DNA of 5,981 bases from an uncultured Saprospiraceae bacterium (GTDB lineage Bacteria > Bacteroidota > Bacteroidia > Chitinophagales > Saprospiraceae), in assembly GCA_937864255.1 (NCBI GenBank), contig CALMIT010000590.1, positions 1 through 5,981 on the forward strand. Reading direction: 5' to 3'. The notes below the pieces were generated by a model. It searched no databases, was not told the origin of the DNA, and was given only the letters and a program-made list of their open reading frames with translations. Both the position numbers and the translations under genes were made by a program. Below are positions 1 to 5,981 of the stretch, one piece after another; position 1 is the stretch's first letter; every line of letters begins with the position of its first letter.

Positions 1-78
1 TATTTTGAAACTTTGTACGAACTCAAAACAATGAAAGGCCCGCAATACCGGCTCCCTTATATTGTTGATTTCAAATAA
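1..78 (+). CDS. 3' end of an unidentified upstream gene (partial)
   Basis: Frame 1 is open from the left edge and ends at TAA 76-78, giving 25 residues that finish ...RLPYIVDFK. The other two plus-strand frames meet a stop within this stretch. The stop lies only 8 bases before a strong terminator-like hairpin, as expected at the end of a transcription unit. The fragment mixes aromatic, charged and aliphatic residues like a normal folded C-terminus, but it is too short to assign to a family and I do not recognise it. The reverse complement of these bases also has an open frame, so strand and coding status rest mainly on the position of the hairpin. Any link in function to the A2M gene is unknown; the hairpin argues for separate transcription. 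Confidence 0.5.
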   Translation, partial: YFETLYELKTMKGPQYRLPYIVDFK

Positions 79-86
79 TTTGCGAA

Positions 87-140
87 AAATAATGCGGGCA
101 GCTTTCCAGAATTTTTACCGGAAGGCTGCCCGTATTATTT
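87..140 (+). terminator. Strong hairpin, probable (bidirectional) intrinsic terminator
   Basis: Bases 87-107 pair with 120-140 over 21 positions, with only two G-U wobbles (94 with 133; 104 with 123), around a 12-base loop. The stem core is GC-rich (CGGGCAGC against GCTGCCCG). Its base is A-rich on the left (AAAAATAAT) and T-rich on the right (ATTATTT), so a U-rich tail forms in either direction. It starts 8 bases after the upstream stop at 76-78, which fits termination of that gene. The T-rich tail is short and partly inside the stem, so efficiency is uncertain. Confidence 0.75.
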
Positions 141-248
141 CACACAACCTTAACCACTTCTTCCCAACCTTGTCGCCGAACTTAGTCATCTAACCCACGT
201 TCGATTTTAAGAACCGGACAGCTTATTTTTTTACAAAAAACTCCAAAA

Positions 249-283
249 TTTGCCGCGGCTTATCTTTCGCGGCGCTACCTTTA
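249..283 (+). promoter_or_regulatory. Weak candidate Bacteroidota-type promoter
   Basis: TTTG at 249-252 and TACCTTTA at 276-283 resemble the -33 TTTG and -7 TAnnTTTG elements used by the primary sigma factor of Bacteroidota. The -7 box matches all but the last base, and the spacer is 23 bases, at the long end of what is tolerated. Transcription would start near 290, leaving a leader of only about 10 bases. A second box, TATCTTTC at 261-268, also matches all but the last base but has no TTG at the right distance. Such AT-rich boxes occur by chance, so this is only a candidate. Confidence 0.25.
252..273. repeat. GC inverted repeat in the leader
   Basis: GCCGCG (252-257) and CGCGGC (268-273) are perfect inverted 6-base arms around a 10-base spacer that contains TATCTTT. 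The GC-rich arms stand out in an AT-rich leader. The element could be an operator-like site overlapping the promoter, or a small hairpin in the 5' untranslated region if transcription starts further upstream. It has no T-run after it, so it is not a terminator. Arms this short can arise by chance. Confidence 0.35.
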
Positions 284-299
284 ATTCAAAATCAGAACC

Positions 300-371
300 A
301 TGAAAAAATCTCTGTTTATTTTTTTCTCCCTTCTCACCGGAGTCATTTTGCTTGCCAATTTCGGCTTCCAA
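300..371 (+). other. N-terminal export signal or membrane anchor of the A2M protein
   Basis: Residues 1-24 begin MKKS and continue with about 20 mostly hydrophobic residues (LFIFFSLLTGVILLANFGF), the layout of a Sec signal. There is no cysteine before residue 82, so no lipobox: this is not a lipoprotein, unlike the E. coli YfhM type. A clean small-x-small cleavage site is not obvious near residues 20-25, so the segment could be cleaved to release a soluble periplasmic protein or be kept as an inner-membrane anchor. Confidence 0.75.
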
Positions 372-3300
372 AAACCAGAAATCCACAAACCTATGTCAAC
401 ATTTCCACCCAACGACCACGCGAAAGAATGGGCTGCCATTGACAGCCTCGAAAAAAGAGGACTACCCCGCGAGGCACTGGAAAGAGCAAACCAGCTATAT
501 CAGGTTGTCAGGAAGGAAAATAACCCCTCGCAGATTATCAAATGCCTGATTTACAGAGGCAAATTCAACAGCGAACTCGAAGAAGACGGGCTGGTAAAAG
601 CAATCGCCGCCATGCAAACCGATCTGAATTACACCACCTTTCCGGTAAAGCCTGTTTTGCAATCTATGCTGGCGGAAATGTACGCCCGCTACCTTGATAA
701 TAATCACTGGAAATTTAGCGACCGTACCGAAACGGTAGATTTCAAAACTGATGATATACGCACCTGGACGCCCGGTCAGATACTGGAAAAAAGTGCCGAT
801 TTGTACTTGCAATCCGTCGCAGAAGATAGGACAAAACAAGTGAACATCGAAGATTTTGCAGCCATATTGAGTACCGGCAACGACCAAATAGTGCGCCCTA
901 CCCTTTTTGATTTTCTCGCTTTCAGGGCGCTCGATTATTTTATGAACGAGCGCAGCTATCTCACCGAGCCGGTTTATAAATTTTATCTGGACAATGAAGC
1001 GGCTTTTGCGCCGGCAGCCGGTTTTTCAAAGGAAATTTTCGCATCGCGCGACAGCAGTTCCTACAAACTGCAAACGCTGCGGCTTTTTCAAAAACTGATT
1101 GCTTTTCATCTGAACGACGCAAATCCGGCGGCTCTGGTGGACGCCGATTTGAAAAGATTACAATTCGTTTATGACCAGGCAGTGATAGATATTAAAGATG
1201 AATTGTACGAAAAAGCGCTGCGCGACCTGATGAAGCGCCACGAAGCGCACGAAGTATTTTCGAACATCAGTCACCAACTCGCTGCTTATTATTTCAACCG
1301 GGGAAACAATTATCAACCTCGTCCATTCTATTTTCAAAATATTGAAAATCAGGAAGTTGAAAAAAACAAATGGGATTTTAAAACAGCTTTTGAAATTTGT
1401 CAAACTGCCATTGATAAATATCCCAACAGCCTCGGCTCAGGTAATTGTAAAAATTTGCAGGGACAGATTTTGCAAAAAAATATCCAGTTGTACGTCGAGG
1501 AAGTCAACTTGCCCGAAGAACCTTGCCTTGCAAAACTTGAGTACAAAAACCTCAAAAAGATTTTTATAAAAGTCATAAAACTCGACGAGGAAACCCGCCA
1601 AAAAATAGACCGGATAGAATGGGACGAGCGCGTCGCGTTTTTTAACCAGTTACAAGTTTCGGAAACCTGGGCGCTTGATTTGCCCGATGACGGCGATTAT
1701 CGAATGCACTCGATCGAGTTAAAAATTCCGGCGCTGAAATTCGGGCAGTACCTGATCATGGCTTCTGACAATGCCGAATTTTCGGAAAAACAGGGAGGCA
1801 TCAACTACGTTTTCACGCAAGTGTCCGGTATCGCCTTTTTACAAAATAATTATTCAAAAACGGGCACACAGTACATCGTCGTAAACAGAAAATCAGGCAC
1901 GCCGCTGAAAGACGTGGAGGCTGAATTTTTCAAAATAGAATACAACCAACTAAACAAGCAGGGAGAACCTAAAAAAATAGGCTCCGCAAAAAGCAATGCC
2001 GAGGGAAAAATATTGCCAAACATTGCCGAACGCGGCAGTTTTAAAGTAAAATTCAGCAAAGGGAAAGACGTGCTGCTGCCCGACAGCTGGCATGCAAACT
2101 ACACGCAAACTGCCACGCGATATGCAAGAATAAACACCCATTTTTTTCTTGACAGAGCCATCTACCGACCCGGTCAAACTATTTACTTTAAAGGGCTGGT
2201 GATAGAATACGACAGCGACGGGATGCCTTCGGTCGTACCGAAAATGCCGGTGACGATTATGCTCAGAGACGCCAACTTTCAAAAAGTGGCGGAACTCAAC
2301 CTCACAACCAATGAATACGGCACCGTCAACGGTACTTTTACAGCGCCCACTTCCGGTTTACTCGGCGCCATGCAACTCACGCCGACCACCACAGGTATTG
2401 ACGGCGCTGCAAGTTTTCGGGTTGAAGAATACAAGCGTCCGAAGTTTGAAGTGACTTTTAATCCTGTGGAAGGTAGTTATAAACTGGGCGAAAAAGTGAA
2501 AGTAAAAGGATCGGCGAAGGCTTATGCGGGCAGTAATATTGACGGCGCCGATGTCAGTTATCGGGTGGTTCGCAGGGTGAATTTTCCATTTTGGAAATGG
2601 TGGTACTGGGGTGGCTGGAATCCCTGGCAGGGCGCTGAAATGGAAATTGGCAACGGCAGAATAAAAACAGACGAAAACGGGAATTTTGAAATCGAATTTG
2701 AAGCACAGCCGGATCGCTCAATTCCGGCAGAGCGCAAACCGGAATTTAACTACGTCGTTTTGGCGGATGTGACGGATATTACAGGCGAAACGCAGTCGGG
2801 TCAAACCAGCGTCAGAGTCGGCTACGCTGCGCTGGAACTCGATTTCCAACTTCCGGAAACCATTGAAGCGTACGAACTGGATTCGCTAAAAATCGGCGCT
2901 TACAACCTGAGCGGACAGGACGAATCTGCTTTTGTGAACGTGACCATTACGCCGCTGAAAGCGCCTTCGAAGATATTTGTCAACCGCCTTTGGGCTATGC
3001 CCGACAGGGTCATTTTTGATAAAAATACGTTTGAAAAAGATTTTCCGCATTTTGCTTTTGGCAACGAAGATCAAAAGGAAGCCTGGGTAAAAGAATCGCC
3101 CGTTTTGTCAAAAACTTTTCCCTGCAAGGGCGCGACAAAACTTTACGTAGCCAATATCGTCTGGCGGCCGGGCGTGTATCTTATCGCCGTGAAAAGCAAA
3201 GACAAATTTGGTACAGCAGTAGAATTGGAGCGTTTTGTCACGGTGTATCGCAAAAATGAAAAACTGCCGCCCGTACCTTCCGTTTTGTGGACTTCCGCTG

Positions 3301-5981
3301 AAAAAAACAGCTATCTGCCCGGGGAAACTGCTACACAAACTTTTCTGACTTCCGAAAAAGAAATTTGTGTGTACGGCGAATTGGAAAACCGTAAAAAGAC
3401 TTTGCGATCCGGCTGGCTGAACCTTGCCCCCGACAGAGTCATTTCTCAAACCGTGACCGACGACGACCGTGGAGGCGTGAGTTTCAAAACTTTTCTGGTG
3501 CGCTACAATCGCTTATTCTCCGATGATTTGAGCTATGCCGTTCCCTGGTCTGACAAAGAATTGAAAATTGAATACGCCACTTTTCGCGACAAACTGCAAC
3601 CCGGTCAGGAAGAAGAATGGCGCATCAAAATAAGCGGCACAAAAGGCGAAAAAGTAGCCGCCGAAATGGTAGCCGCCATGTATGACGCGTCGTTGGATGC
3701 ATTCGCAGTCAATAGCTGGTATTTCAATCCTTTCCCCGGTTTTTCGAAATGGCAAACCTGGACGGGCGGAGACTTTGGCGTACAATCCGGACAACTCGTG
3801 CAGAAAGCATGGAATGAATACTTTGAAGACCAATATCTTCGATATACCACACTCAATTGGTTTGGCTGGGAAATGCACGATTTCGGCAGAATGTATTTTA
3901 GAAATAAAGCCATGGCGATGGATGGAGTGATGCTAAATTCAGCCCCTCCAAGTCCGGAATCGGCTGGAAAACCAAATATGGCCGACGCTGAAAGTGCTGA
4001 ATCGGAAGAAGTTGATTTGCAAACCAAAAAAGAGGACACTATTGAAAAAAAGGCTGAGGAAAAAGCGCCGCCTGTCCGCACCAATCTGAAAGAAACGGTT
4101 TTCTTTTTTCCGAATTTGATGACAGATGAGCGAGGCAACATTTTGATAAAATTCAAAATGAATGAGGCGCTCACGCGCTGGAAATTTTTGGGTTTTGCAC
4201 ATACAAAATCACTGCAATATGCACTGACCGAAAAAAGTGTGATTACTCAGAAAGAATTGATGGTGCAACCGAATCCGCCGCGCTTTTTCCGCGAAAGCGA
4301 CGAAATTGAATTTACGGCAAAGGTGAGCAACCTGACTTCCGGTCAATTGACCGGCACAGCGCGCCTGCAACTTTTTGACGCGCTCACCAACGAACCCGTG
4401 GACGCACTTTTGGAAAATACAAATCCGGAAATTCCATTTTCCGCGAAAGCGGGACAATCCGCGCGTCTCGCCTGGAAACTGAAAATTCCGGTAGGAAAAG
4501 TGCAGGCAATCGTACACCGCGTGACCGCGCAGGCAGGCAATTTCAGCGACGGCGAAGAGAGCGTGTTGCCGGTGCTGACCAACCGGATGCTGGTGACGGA
4601 AACCATGCCGCTGCCCGTGCGTGGTGGTCAGACAAAGGAATTTGTTTTTAAAAGTATGAAAGAAAACAAATCCACGACCCTGCAAAACCACCGCCTCACG
4701 CTCGAATATACTTCGAATCCGGCCTGGTATGCGGTGCAGGCTTTGCCGTACATTATGGAGTATCCGTACGAGTGCACAGAGCAGGTTTTTAATCGCTTTT
4801 ATGCCAACAGCCTCGCGACGCACGTTGCCAATTCCCATCCGAAAATTCAGTCTGTTTTTGAGCGTTGGAAGCAATATGAGCCGCAGGCTTTGCTGAGCAA
4901 TCTTTCAAAAAACCAGGAGTTGAAAACCGCGCTTTTGGAAGAAACGCCCTGGGTTTTGCAGGCAAAAAATGAAGAGGCGCAAAAGAAAAACATCGCCCTG
5001 CTTTTTGACCTGAACCGGATGAGTTATGAAATGGATGGTGCTTTGCAAAAACTCGCTGAGCGACAAAACGGCAACGGAGGCTGGTCATGGTTTCCGGGCG
5101 GGCAGCCAAACTGGTATATGTCGCAGTATATCGTGGAAGGTATGGGACATTTGCAGCGCCTGAAAGTGCGTCCGACGGAGCAAAATCCGAAATATAAAAT
5201 CATGTTGGAAAAAGCAGTCCGATTCATTGATTATCAAATGCTTAGCGAGTATGAAGCGTTGGAAAGACTGGTGAAAAATGGGAAAGCAAAATGGGAAGAC
5301 AATCACTTGGGCTATCTGCAAATTCACTATTTGTACACGCGCTCATTTTTCCTGCCTAAAAAATACGACCAAGCCGGCGGCATCGTCGAATGGAATATGG
5401 AAAACCGTTTTGAAATGGATGAAAAGACCGAAAAGGCTTTCCGTTATTACCTCGGGCAGGCAGAAAAGTACTGGTTAGAAAATGGAATTTACCAACAAGG
5501 AATGTTGGCGCTGGCATTGCAGCGATGCAATAATTATGCGGCAGCAGCACAGATTGTAAAATCACTCAAAGACCGATCGCTCAACAATCCGGAACTCGGT
5601 ATGTACTGGAAATATCCGACGGGCTGGTGGTGGTATCAAGCGCCCATCGAGACGCAGGCTTTGATGGTGGAAGTTTTTGAAGACGCTGCAAAAGATGCCG
5701 CTTCGGTGGACGATCTGAAAGTCTGGCTACTCAAAAACAAGCAGACCACTCATTGGAAAACCACGAAAGCAACGGCTTCTGCCGTGTATGCGCTTTTGAT
5801 GAGCGGCGATAATTGGATTTTGGATGATGCGCCGGTGCAGATTTCTTTCCCCGCGGCCGGGCAAAATGCTGCGGCATTTGAAGCAAATATTAAAAAGGCA
5901 CAAAGGGGCGCCGAAGCCGCCCCGGGCTATTTTAAAGTGAATTGGGAGGGCCGAAAAGTAGTTGAAAAATTCGCCGCCGTA
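300..5981 (+). CDS. Alpha-2-macroglobulin family protein, thioester-containing (3' end cut off)
   Basis: Exported, complement-like protease trap: a protease cuts the bait region, the protein changes shape, and an exposed thioester bonds covalently to the attacker. Seen in order: hydrophobic export segment (residues 4-23); helical region (about 35-385); two MG-like beta domains (about 386-612); MG2 with the hallmark DRAIYRPGQ (618-626); EEYKRPKFEV (709-718) leading into MG3; further MG domains to about 1085; bait-region domain starting near L1088, with MYDASLDAF (1127-1135); bait linker (1205-1259); the A2M-family segment RTNLKETVFFFP (1260-1271); another MG domain; and the helical thioester domain (about 1481-1836) with YPYECTEQ, C1492 and Q1495. 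Start: ATG 300 precedes a KK-plus-hydrophobic N-terminus; the next ATG (393, codon 32) would lose it. The leader is A-rich without Shine-Dalgarno, normal for Bacteroidota. The frame is intact for 1894 codons; E. coli YfhM has about 1650. Probably some 100-250 residues are missing. Family assignment is very secure; the target protease is unknown. Confidence 0.95.
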   Translation, partial: MKKSLFIFFSLLTGVILLANFGFQKPEIHKPMSTFPPNDHAKEWAAIDSLEKRGLPREALERANQLYQVVRKENNPSQIIKCLIYRGKFNSELEEDGLVKAIAAMQTDLNYTTFPVKPVLQSMLAEMYARYLDNNHWKFSDRTETVDFKTDDIRTWTPGQILEKSADLYLQSVAEDRTKQVNIEDFAAILSTGNDQIVRPTLFDFLAFRALDYFMNERSYLTEPVYKFYLDNEAAFAPAAGFSKEIFASRDSSSYKLQTLRLFQKLIAFHLNDANPAALVDADLKRLQFVYDQAVIDIKDELYEKALRDLMKRHEAHEVFSNISHQLAAYYFNRGNNYQPRPFYFQNIENQEVEKNKWDFKTAFEICQTAIDKYPNSLGSGNCKNLQGQILQKNIQLYVEEVNLPEEPCLAKLEYKNLKKIFIKVIKLDEETRQKIDRIEWDERVAFFNQLQVSETWALDLPDDGDYRMHSIELKIPALKFGQYLIMASDNAEFSEKQGGINYVFTQVSGIAFLQNNYSKTGTQYIVVNRKSGTPLKDVEAEFFKIEYNQLNKQGEPKKIGSAKSNAEGKILPNIAERGSFKVKFSKGKDVLLPDSWHANYTQTATRYARINTHFFLDRAIYRPGQTIYFKGLVIEYDSDGMPSVVPKMPVTIMLRDANFQKVAELNLTTNEYGTVNGTFTAPTSGLLGAMQLTPTTTGIDGAASFRVEEYKRPKFEVTFNPVEGSYKLGEKVKVKGSAKAYAGSNIDGADVSYRVVRRVNFPFWKWWYWGGWNPWQGAEMEIGNGRIKTDENGNFEIEFEAQPDRSIPAERKPEFNYVVLADVTDITGETQSGQTSVRVGYAALELDFQLPETIEAYELDSLKIGAYNLSGQDESAFVNVTITPLKAPSKIFVNRLWAMPDRVIFDKNTFEKDFPHFAFGNEDQKEAWVKESPVLSKTFPCKGATKLYVANIVWRPGVYLIAVKSKDKFGTAVELERFVTVYRKNEKLPPVPSVLWTSAEKNSYLPGETATQTFLTSEKEICVYGELENRKKTLRSGWLNLAPDRVISQTVTDDDRGGVSFKTFLVRYNRLFSDDLSYAVPWSDKELKIEYATFRDKLQPGQEEEWRIKISGTKGEKVAAEMVAAMYDASLDAFAVNSWYFNPFPGFSKWQTWTGGDFGVQSGQLVQKAWNEYFEDQYLRYTTLNWFGWEMHDFGRMYFRNKAMAMDGVMLNSAPPSPESAGKPNMADAESAESEEVDLQTKKEDTIEKKAEEKAPPVRTNLKETVFFFPNLMTDERGNILIKFKMNEALTRWKFLGFAHTKSLQYALTEKSVITQKELMVQPNPPRFFRESDEIEFTAKVSNLTSGQLTGTARLQLFDALTNEPVDALLENTNPEIPFSAKAGQSARLAWKLKIPVGKVQAIVHRVTAQAGNFSDGEESVLPVLTNRMLVTETMPLPVRGGQTKEFVFKSMKENKSTTLQNHRLTLEYTSNPAWYAVQALPYIMEYPYECTEQVFNRFYANSLATHVANSHPKIQSVFERWKQYEPQALLSNLSKNQELKTALLEETPWVLQAKNEEAQKKNIALLFDLNRMSYEMDGALQKLAERQNGNGGWSWFPGGQPNWYMSQYIVEGMGHLQRLKVRPTEQNPKYKIMLEKAVRFIDYQMLSEYEALERLVKNGKAKWEDNHLGYLQIHYLYTRSFFLPKKYDQAGGIVEWNMENRFEMDEKTEKAFRYYLGQAEKYWLENGIYQQGMLALALQRCNNYAAAAQIVKSLKDRSLNNPELGMYWKYPTGWWWYQAPIETQALMVEVFEDAAKDAASVDDLKVWLLKNKQTTHWKTTKATASAVYALLMSGDNWILDDAPVQISFPAAGQNAAAFEANIKKAQRGAEAAPGYFKVNWEGRKVVEKFAAV
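402..1454 (+). other. Helical N-terminal extension of the A2M protein (about residues 35-385)
   Basis: This stretch is rich in Leu, Ala, Glu, Lys and Tyr with amphipathic spacing and few beta-like segments. Examples are the runs around EWAAIDSLEKRG (residues 43-54), ILEKSADLYLQSV (161-173) and a segment near 1230-1290 ending LAAYYFNRGN. The pattern suggests a TPR-like or other alpha-helical solenoid, but I see no clear 34-residue repeat consensus. It lies before the first MG domain. From knowledge of the family, long N-terminal helical regions are seen in Bacteroidota A2Ms; the role is unknown, with docking to a partner or the envelope as possibilities. Confidence 0.55.
3912..4076 (+). other. 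Bait-region linker of the A2M protein (residues 1205-1259)
   Basis: A 55-residue stretch, inserted between the bait-region domain and the conserved RTNLKET segment, has no aromatic residue, Cys or His. It opens with Met/Ala/Pro/Ser-rich sequence (MAMDG..., APPSPES) and continues with alternating Glu/Asp, Ala, Ser and Lys, including KK at 1243-1244 and 1250-1251. The composition predicts a disordered, protease-accessible segment. Position and character match the bait region of A2M proteins. Lys, Met, Leu and Glu offer sites to several protease classes; actual cut sites cannot be read from sequence. Confidence 0.75.
4740..5807 (+). other. Thioester domain of the A2M protein, with intact CTEQ thioester
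   Basis: Bases 4773-4784 encode Cys1492-Thr-Glu-Gln1495, the CxEQ motif whose Cys and Gln side chains form the internal thioester; the context is LPYIMEYPYECTEQ. The following roughly 340 residues are helical and carry family landmarks: NGNGGWSWFPGG (1590-1601), a GWWWY stretch (1775-1779) followed by APIETQ (1781-1786), and VWLLKNKQ (1808-1815) with HWKTTKATASAVYALL (1818-1833), which closes the helical toroid. Both thioester residues are present, so covalent trapping chemistry is expected. After it, beta-like sequence resumes to the window edge. Confidence 0.9.

Larger units (their letters stand above)
141..299 (+). other. Intergenic leader of the A2M gene
   Basis: This 159-base stretch lies between the hairpin and the A2M start. 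No open frame of useful length with a plausible start was seen. Bases 141-220 show nothing recognisable. Bases 226-240 form an AT-rich tract (seven T, then AC, then six A) of the kind that can favour promoter activity. A small GC palindrome (252-273) and weak promoter-like boxes (249-283) follow. No tRNA, riboswitch or known structured RNA was recognised. Confidence 0.6.

Noticed and set aside
226..240. T-run followed by A-run as a possible terminator or small hairpin
   Set aside because: Pure A-T pairing over so few bases with almost no loop is not a stable hairpin; it is better read as an AT-rich tract.
393..395. Alternative A2M start at the second in-frame ATG (codon 32)
   Set aside because: Starting here would remove the Lys-Lys plus hydrophobic export segment, although the protein family is exported. 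ATG 300 is preceded by a typical A-rich Bacteroidota leader.
352..549. A 65-codon plus-strand frame near the start of the A2M gene
   Set aside because: It overlaps the A2M coding sequence in another frame, and its translation lacks structure-like patterns; the A2M frame here encodes a plausible signal and helical region.
495..887. A 130-codon minus-strand frame opposite the helical N-terminal region
   Set aside because: It is fully covered by the intact A2M frame on the other strand, and nothing in its translation resembles a known protein.
3605..4174. A 189-codon minus-strand frame with a Ser/Phe-rich, hydrophobic translation
   Set aside because: It is antisense to the bait-region domain and linker; the Ser/Phe-rich composition is what the complement of Glu/Lys-rich codons gives. 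There is no independent sign of a start region or family motif.
4209..4874. A 221-codon open frame on the minus strand
   Set aside because: It lies wholly antisense to the conserved macroglobulin and thioester region of the A2M gene. Its translation has a low-complexity mix of Phe, His, Arg and Cys with no recognisable domain, typical of a shadow frame.
300..5981. Possible frameshift or internal stop in the long A2M frame
   Set aside because: Following the codons row by row from 300 to 5981 showed a continuous frame with no stop, and the conserved motifs along it are all in that same frame.

Overview
The window holds essentially one gene: a very large plus-strand reading frame that opens at 300 and is still open at the right edge (1894 codons visible). 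It encodes an exported bacterial alpha-2-macroglobulin (A2M) family protein, a complement-like thioester protease trap. I read the frame codon by codon from 300 to 5981 and found no stop or frameshift. Because the gene is cut off, its stop codon, its last C-terminal domain(s) and any downstream partner gene lie outside the window.

Organism: the style points to Bacteroidota. There is no Shine-Dalgarno sequence before the start, only an A-rich leader. The intergenic region is AT-rich with TAnnTTT-like boxes, coding GC is moderate, and the protein has the long A2M architecture common in that phylum: a helical N-terminal extension, Trp-rich loops, a YPYECxEQ thioester context and an acidic/Lys-rich bait linker. 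A finer placement, for example a Saprospiria- or Cytophagia-like lineage, would be a guess.

Layout: 1-78 is the probable 3' end of an upstream plus-strand gene (25 codons, TAA at 76-78), not identifiable. 87-140 is a strong 21-bp hairpin with A-rich and T-rich flanks, probably a terminator that isolates the next gene. 141-299 is a leader with an AT-rich tract, a small GC palindrome (252-273) and a weak candidate promoter (249-283). 300-5981 is the A2M gene.

Protein logic: the N-terminal hydrophobic segment would export the chain. A helical region (about residues 35-385) precedes a series of beta-sandwich macroglobulin (MG) domains. A flexible bait linker (about 1205-1259) would be cut by an attacking protease. 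The Cys-Thr-Glu-Gln thioester (C1492-Q1495), at the start of an alpha-helical thioester domain, would then couple covalently to the protease. All key parts are present, so the visible portion looks functional. No mobile element, CRISPR array, tRNA or rRNA was seen.
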